Shown piece after piece: positions 58,613-64,000 of a stretch of DNA of 64,000 bases. Made by a program: the position numbers and the translations under genes. The stretch's first letter is position 1. Each line of letters opens with the position of its first letter. The DNA is from Turritopsis dohrnii (lineage: Eukaryota; Cnidaria; Hydrozoa; Anthoathecata; Oceaniidae), in NCBI GenBank assembly GCA_027922465.2, contig BQMF02000299.1, positions 186,001 through 250,000 on the forward strand, written 5' to 3'. Under the pieces are notes generated by a model. The model saw only the letters and a program-made list of their open reading frames with translations. It ran no database searches and had not been told where the DNA came from.

Positions 58613-59327
58613 GTTAAAAAAAGCTACATTACCCCCTGAAAAAGCCAAATTACCCCCTGAAAGCATATTTGACACCAAGATTAATCAAAAATCACATTGA
58701 CATAAATTTCCATGCCACATTTTTATGAGTTGAGGAAGAGAAAGGATTTTTTGTGTCAAATTATCACAATTTTGCCCCCTGAAAAAGCTACATTACCCCC
58801 TGTAAGATAAAATAAAACAATTTTTTACTTACCTTTATTCAAGGAGATATAAAAAATTCATCTAAGTGTATGAATCTAAGACTTTAGACATGTTTAAGCT
58901 AAGAAAACCTTGTTTATATTGATATAATAAAAAAATTTATGTTTTCATAAAATATACGTATTTTTTCTACTTCCTAAAGTTTTTATACAAAACCCCCTGA
59001 TAAAAAATTTGAAATTTTTTTTTTAGAAAATCAAAATTTAGTTCATCAACAACACCCCTGCCAATTTTCAAGCTTGTTGGGCAAATAATAAAGGCCCAGT
59101 GGTCTAGTTTGCAAGATAAGAAATTTCTGTTTTCTTAAGAAACCCTTATAAATTTGAATAAAACCCAGGTCATGTACCGCTAAAACAAGGCCATTTTTGG
59201 ACCAGTGCCACCTCCCCAGCAAATTTGACACCTCATTCTCAAAAATATAGGTATATACCAATTCAAAACCATTAAAGAGAATTCCCCACCCTCTAGGTGG
59301 TACTTGGCTCCACAGTGACCTGGTCTA
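58613..59327 (-). repeat. Right inverted repeat of A2
   Basis: Continuous copy of both left-arm parts. Carries the CAGGGGG-type motifs, here as CCCCCTG. Confidence 0.95.
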
Positions 59328-59330
59328 TTT
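59328..59330 (+). repeat. Target-site duplication TTT, right of A2
   Basis: Matches TTT at 51083-51085. Confidence 0.65.
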
Positions 59331-60117
59331 GTAAATCCTCTCAAAGGTAAATTTTGTGCATCATACATAGCATAATGAAAAACGCATTCATTTTTTGCTT
59401 TCTTTTTAGGTGAATGCTGCAATCGTAAAAAACTCAAGCAGCTGATGACATCAAAAAATGTCAAACTGTGCAAAGTGAGGGGACAATTTAAAAACCACAT
59501 ATTTGTCTTTTAATCACATCAAAGAATAAAAAAACATTACTCTGCACTTAAAAAAATCTTTAACGCCAATGTTATTGTCAAATAGAATTATTAAAAACAG
59601 GATTCCAATCCAAGTAACTTCATCCGCCATCTTAATAAACTTTCGAATGTTTCTATCGGCTGTCAAATCAGAATATGAAAACAGAGACGGAGGTTCAGGA
59701 GTTGTTTTTGCTAATCAATATAAAAGAAAAACAAAGACAATCGTAAAGGCTTTCTTGCTTACGCAGAAATCCAATTAAAAAGTCAAACATTAAAATGAAT
59801 TTTAATATTTTGTTAATTATTTTTTTTTTGAAAAACATCTTCTTTATAAAAGTAAACTTTGAGAATAACTTTTATGTTAACCCCCTGAAAGGTTTTTTGC
59901 ATCAACGATTGGAAAAACCATCAGGAAATAGCACATCATTTCCGAGATCGCACAGTTTTCTTCAATTTGGGTTCAAAGTTCTTTAAATTGACGTCAATCG
60001 AAAACCAGGTTTGTGTGCTTAAAAGTACAAAAATGACTTTAACCTAAGTTTCCAAAAATCCCGTATCGTTTGGGAATCAAGCAAACGGTTTATATTACGG
60101 TATTTATTACATTAAAG
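59331..60117. other. A1 internal DNA right of A2, mostly non-coding
   Basis: The continuation of A1 beyond the nested element. A possible short plus-strand exon follows TTTTTAG at 59409 (ECCNRKKLKQLM, Cys-Cys start), which could be the zinc module of the right-hand gene, but it lacks support. A minus-strand ATG in good context (GATGGCGGATGAAG) lies near 59624. Otherwise unrecognised. Confidence 0.4.
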
Positions 60118-61125
60118 GTTCACTGTGATGAAGAAGTTAACCTCGCTACTGATCAGGAAGAAGCTGATACTAAAGTTTTCCTCTGTGGCAAACACGCCGA
60201 AACCACTTTCGAATCTGACAAAGTAATCATAAAGACTGTGGACAGTGACATATCTATTTATGCGCTCTACTTTCAATTGCAATTGGAAACCAAGCTTTAT
60301 GTTGAAACTGGTTCTGGCGAAAATCTTCGCACACTTGACATCAAGACCTTTGCAAGTAAGCTAGGTGAAGGAAACTGCAAAGTTATGCCGGCCTTACACG
60401 CTTTCACTGGAAATGATTATTCTAGTGCTTTCCACGGTATTGGGAAAGTTAAGGCCCTCCGGTTAATCACGAAGGTGAAGAAGTTCAGGAAGGCATTCAA
60501 GCGAATTGGCGAGAGCTTTGACTTCAACGCCAAATATTTTCGGGTCATCGAAGAATTTGTTTGTCTTCTATATGGCATTAAGGGTTGCATGGATGTTAAC
60601 GAAGCACGATACCTGAAATTCTTTTCGTGCAAAAATGGTAATACAGAGCCGCAGAAGCTTCCGCCAACGAGAGATGCACTCCTTCAGCACTGTAAAAGGG
60701 TATCATATGTTACTGCGGTGATCAAGTTAGCCCTTCAGAACAACCCTTTCATTCCTGATCCTGATGGTTACGGCTGGACGAGATCCGGTAATTCGCTCCA
60801 AATCAAATGGATGCTTCTTCCACCAGCGCCCCCACAAGTACTGCAACAAATTTCTTGTGCTTGTAAAAAGGGTTGCAAAACAAGGTCGTGTTCGTGCAGG
60901 GCCCACGGAATCAGTTGCACTGAATTTTGCAAATGTCAAAGCTGCACCAATCAGACAGCTGATGATGATGACATAGACGGTCATGAACATGATGCAGATG
61001 ATGATGTTTACGATGAAGATCAAATGGCTGATGCTTGTGAGGAAGAAGTCGAAGACATTGATGATGAAATTGATTTTCTAATTGAAGATGAAAAATTCGA
61101 AGACATTTTGAAGGATTTGAATTGA
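60118..61125 (+). pseudogene. Lone last exon of a second Academ-like gene in A1 (FEN/XPG-like plus CXC)
   Basis: Open from an acceptor (CATTAAAG at 60117) to TGA 61123-61125, about 335 codons, in the opposite orientation to the A1 gene. Motifs in order: DQEEADTKVFLCGKHAE, VDSDISIYALYF, HAFTGNDYSSAFHGIGK, PPTRDALLQHCKRVSYV and a CXC domain from CACKKGC to CKCQSC, then an Asp/Glu-rich tail. By eye it matches A1 exon 9 at about half the residues, so the two are old relatives and not arms of a recent inverted repeat. The acceptor phase corresponds to that of A1 exon 9. No upstream exons are recognisable, so the gene is truncated, or A1 originally had two genes with their 3' ends facing the termini. 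Confidence 0.8.
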
Positions 61126-62131
61126 AATGAATACTGATCGTATTTTTTTAGTATTTCCTTAGGTTCTGGATGTCCACTATACTGATTCTTTCAAAAAAAT
61201 TTCATTTTTCGAATAAAATTTTAGGCCAAAAGTACGTATTTTTCTCATGAGCTATGACGTCATTCTCTTAACTTTAAAGTCTCATAACTTTTGATAAAAC
61301 GATTTTAAGATATTTGTTGTAATGTTTTTATTGATCTCCTTGAAAAAATGTGTCGATTGATGTATAATTTATCAAAATTTGACGTCATAAAATTTTCACT
61401 TTACCTTGTGACGTCATCAATCAGCATGCCCAGTGCGCCCGGTAAACATTTTTTTGGGTGCAGAGTAAGTCAGTTGAAATCAGTAGGGTCTAGTTGCTAT
61501 AAAAAAACTGCTATGTATTTGTCCCAACGTTTTCCAAGTTTTTGATGTTATCAGCTGCTTGTCTATAATGACAAGAAAAACATTAATTGATAAAAGTAAA
61601 ATAATTGTTTTTAAGTCGTGAAGATTGTATTTTGCGATTGATAGACGCGTGAAAAACGTAAACATTCTATTTCTCCACATGTCGTTCGATTTGAAAATAT
61701 ATTTTTCGGGACGGGGGTTTGTAAGGCGAAATAAATGTTATGTCTGACTAATAAACATATTTATTTTTTGCACCAAAAACATATTAAAAGATTTTTATAA
61801 ATTTTTGACTTTTACAAAAAAAGCTTTCTTTAAATTTATCAAAATAATTTAGTTATTTATACAAATGAATAAACATCGAACACCCTGATTTATAATAATT
61901 TCATTCCCGTGCAAAAGAATGATTAAATAAAAAATGGTGGATGAAAGCTGGAAAGATTTGAGAAAATTGTCGAACATGTTTTTATTGATAACTTTTTATA
62001 TTGGTGGAGTTTTAATGTCCAGTAAAGATTTTTTGTTAGCAGATACATGTGTCTAACAGGTTTTCAACTTTTTACATTGTCCCTTAATATGTTGTAAAAT
62101 CATATTTTTTTTTCCAATTGCTCCCTGACTA
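61126..62131. other. A1 right subterminal region
   Basis: Non-coding. Holds TGACGTCA at 61255, 61380 and 61409 and CATAACTTTTGAT-like blocks resembling those beside TGACGTCA in A3. Ends in TTTCCAATTGCTCCCTGACTA. Confidence 0.7.
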
Positions 62132-62134
62132 GAA
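62132..62134 (+). repeat. Target-site duplication GAA, right of A1
   Basis: Matches 45165-45167. Confidence 0.82.
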
Positions 62135-62757
62135 CATGGGTGGCGAGCGACGCCGCATGGGCGTCTAGTCTTATATATAATAGCCAGTGTGTGTCACACT
62201 TTTATTTTAGACAGTGATAGATTTTGTTGAATTTTACGGTCAAAGTCTTCTTAATCGTGGTCATTTTTTTCGTTATACCATGCATTTTTTTACGATTATT
62301 ATATAGTAGCACGTGCCGTGACGTCAGTTTTTTAATCTAATACAGGGAATAATTGCATTGCATCTCTAATCGAATGCGACGTTCTTGGGGAAATATCTCG
62401 AGAACCAATAGGGATAACTGACGTTTTCTAGGGTCTGCATTACGGGAGGTGGGGTGACACAAAATTTGGGCCTAAATTTTATTTGGTACTGTGGTTATGA
62501 CAGACATCATCAATGTCTTTGATCAACGTTAACTCTGCAACGGTTGGCCGTAGCGAAATGATCCCATACATTATTTTGCTCAGTTTTTCGAGCTCTACAG
62601 CATGGATACACTTTCCACTTACGATTCCATGGTTTAATTTTTTGTTGCGGGGTTTGCACACCTTGATTATATTTTGTCACCTTTTTCCGACACGGGATTT
62701 GCATATATCCTTTTCGAAGTTAGATGTGGTAAAAATGTTTTACCCGGGTTACTAGTT
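62135..62757 (-). repeat. Repeat X, copy 2 (interrupted by A1)
   Basis: On the minus strand it starts ACTAGTAACCCGGGTAAAA (62755 down) and ends in the motif GCGGCGTCGCTCGCCACC before A1; its last bases continue left of A1 at 45167-45147. The segment GACTAGAACATGGGTGGCGA to ATGGGCGTCTAGTC (62127-62171) has palindromic ends and an inner GACGCC/GGCGTC hairpin. The part TCTAAAATAAAAGTG ... ATTATATATAAGA parallels the end of repeat B. A non-autonomous element of unknown class; a Helitron-like origin is possible but unproven. Confidence 0.7.
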
Positions 62758-64000
62758 GTTGAATGCCCAAAACAACAACAGCAAAAAATTGACAACAAAA
62801 AAACCTGTCCATACGTACAGCCACCATCTTGAAATTCGATATTCAGGAAAGGAAAAGAAAAAACATTGTTTTGTTTGGTCTCAGAATAGTAGCCCTTGTC
62901 AGTCCCGATATTGTCCTAGAATTGTTTCTTGTGCGGAAAACATTTCTGGAAATAGTTGGCCGAAGCGAATGTTGTATTCAGCTGAAATTATATTTTAACA
63001 TAATCAGGAAACGTATGCTTAAGTATCATCAAGATCCCACTTCTTATCATCAGATAAAGATCGATATAAGGTTTTAAAAGCAATTGCAATAATTTCTAGA
63101 CTTTCGTGTGATATGTAGACTTTTCATAAAGATATATACCCTCGAAATATTTTAAATCCTTCCCACTAGTTGTTCTGTAATACCATCCACTAAAATTGGT
63201 GATTACCTTTAAATCCATGGGTATATGTAAAGCAGTTTCCTGCTGCATCAAATTATTTTAAAGGACGATGAGTTTTTGTTCATTCCTGACAATAGCCTCT
63301 GGCATGGTGTCAATTTGTTTTCCAACGAATTGAGTCTTGTTTCAATGTTTTTGCCAAGTGTCGTCAGAGTTCTAAAAATATTCCAAAAGCTGTGAGTTGT
63401 ACCCTTGTGCACGTCAAGACATCTCAAGAAAGGACCAACGCAGTAAACAATAAGCATACACTTGTTTATTCCTAAGCAGTTTTGTTGTTGTAAATAAGTA
63501 CTCTCTGGTTTATTTATCTAAGTTAACATTCTAATATTTGAAATTCCTTTAGGAAGTAAATAGTCCCCTACGAGTGAGCTATTCTAAAATTACTGACTGT
63601 ATTTCAACAAGAAAGTTATTAGGATTTTACATCTTTGGGAAACCAGATGGATTTATTCCCAGCCAAAAAATGCTAGACAAGTATAAGTACAAAATAGTAT
63701 CAAAGGTCACAGGGTGGTTAAGGTTTGAACATTCAACATACATCAAAATTAAACTATCTTTGATCATTACCAATACGGATTTATTTTCAAATCTTTTCTG
63801 AATCTTTAAAAAAATGTTAGTGTATGTTTATATACTGTATAGTTATCAAGGCAATCTTTGTAGTTTGTCTTTAGCATTTGCTAAAGATATTCAATTGCTA
63901 GGTTCCAAAACCTTCATTAATCTTCTGATTTCAATTTGCCAGCCAACAGAGAAAATGTCGGTTTGAAGCTTTGCTTACTGCCTGGGATGTTCCAGAGTTC
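62758..64000. other. Non-coding DNA at the window end
   Basis: Short open frames only, with no motif or splice support. No RNA gene or terminus recognised. Confidence 0.5.

Larger units (their letters stand above)
51086..59327. mobile_element. Element A2: Academ-like DNA transposon nested in A1
   Basis: Ends TAGACCAGGTCACTGTGGAG inverted at 59308-59327. The right inverted repeat is continuous from about 58613 to 59327; the left one is split into 51086-51442 and 53299-53600 by a 1.85 kb insertion. Without it the element is about 6.4 kb with roughly 660-710 bp inverted repeats and one five-exon gene. It lies just upstream of exon 1 of the A1 gene, in its presumed 5' UTR or promoter. Confidence 0.9.
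45168..62131. mobile_element. Element A1: Academ-like DNA transposon, carrying nested A2
   Basis: Both ends read TAGTCAGGGAGCAATTGGAAA inward; similarity fades over about 80 bp. Flanked by GAA. Without the nested A2 (51086-59327) it is about 8.7 kb. It holds a nine-exon minus-strand gene (45635-50851) and, at the other end, a lone plus-strand last exon of a related gene (60118-61125). Subterminal regions carry TGACGTCA palindromes at 45322, 45474, 61255, 61380 and 61409, as A3 does. Superfamily assignment to Academ is inferred from the FEN/XPG-like domain and the 3-bp duplication. Confidence 0.85.

Noticed and set aside
45168..62131. A1 as a recent palindromic duplication of one gene
   Set aside because: The outward-facing last exons differ at about half their residues, too diverged for a recent inverted copy.
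1..64000. Use of TGA as a sense codon in this genome
   Set aside because: TGA stops are isolated, often at plausible former CGA codons, and TGA ends intact frames such as 60118-61125.
1..64000. CRISPR array, bacterial operon or phage features
   Set aside because: Introns, THAP and PHD domains, a SINE and LINEs show eukaryotic DNA, and no regularly spaced repeats of CRISPR type exist.

Overview
The window is repeat-rich DNA from an invertebrate animal. It is AT-rich, its coding exons are split by short introns, and almost everything recognisable is a transposable element. The mix (Academ-like, THAP/Harbinger, KDZ-like, Penelope-like, DIRS-like, an APE-type LINE, a BEL/Pao scrap, a tRNA-derived SINE and several MITEs) suggests a cnidarian, perhaps a hydrozoan. 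That taxonomic guess is inference. No conserved single-copy host gene is recognised; the nearest are a decayed HECT/G2E3-like gene (6.5-8.7 kb), a Myb/SANT-like first exon (13 kb) and an unidentified Cys-rich multi-exon gene (23.9-26.5 kb).

Layout. 0-2.4 kb: nothing but simple sequence. 2.4-5.4 kb: a 5'-truncated LINE with in-frame stops. 5.4-6.5 kb: dispersed repeat B, with a second copy at 42.2-43.8 kb. 6.5-8.7 kb: HECT-like remnant. 9.3-12.7 kb: element A3, a foldback transposon with 1.08 kb inverted repeats and a TTA target duplication. 13-17.3 kb: MITEs, a 548-bp tandem duplication and a 327-bp direct repeat pair. 18.25-22.3 kb: a two-gene Harbinger-type element (THAP-DDE transposase and a tail-to-tail SWIM/YqaJ/PHD protein). 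23.9-29.6 kb: a decayed Cys-rich gene, a SINE and a KDZ-like transposase remnant. 29.7-44.5 kb: a DIRS-like element broken by a Penelope-like element (30.3-33.2 kb), by a 5.7 kb DNA transposon with TTAA duplications (34.8-40.5 kb) and by repeat material. 45.2-62.1 kb: element A1, itself carrying element A2 (51.1-59.3 kb), whose left inverted repeat holds a further 1.85 kb insertion.

The main find is the family A1/A2/A3. Each begins 5'-TAG and ends CTA-3', has long or diverged terminal inverted repeats and is flanked by a 3-bp target duplication (GAA, TTT and TTA). A1 and A2 carry a long intron-split gene with an N-terminal Cys/His module, a conserved RNase-H-like-looking middle and a C-terminal domain I read as FEN1/XPG-like (Glu-Glu-Ala-Asp, Asp-x-Asp, Gly-Asn-Asp-Tyr). 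In A1 a tesmin-type CXC domain follows. This best fits the Academ superfamily, remembered as having short target duplications and an XPG-like nuclease. A3 keeps only the N-terminal third of the gene, with its promoter and first exon duplicated in inverted orientation.

Insertion order can be read in several places: the DIRS coding frame resumes across the TTAA site, A1 can be lifted out of a repeat that has an uninterrupted relative at 41.1-41.3 kb, A2 sits in the 5' region of the A1 gene, and the 1.85 kb piece sits inside A2. Many coding frames carry one in-frame TGA, several at positions where CGA (Arg) is plausible, as expected from decay of methylated CpG.
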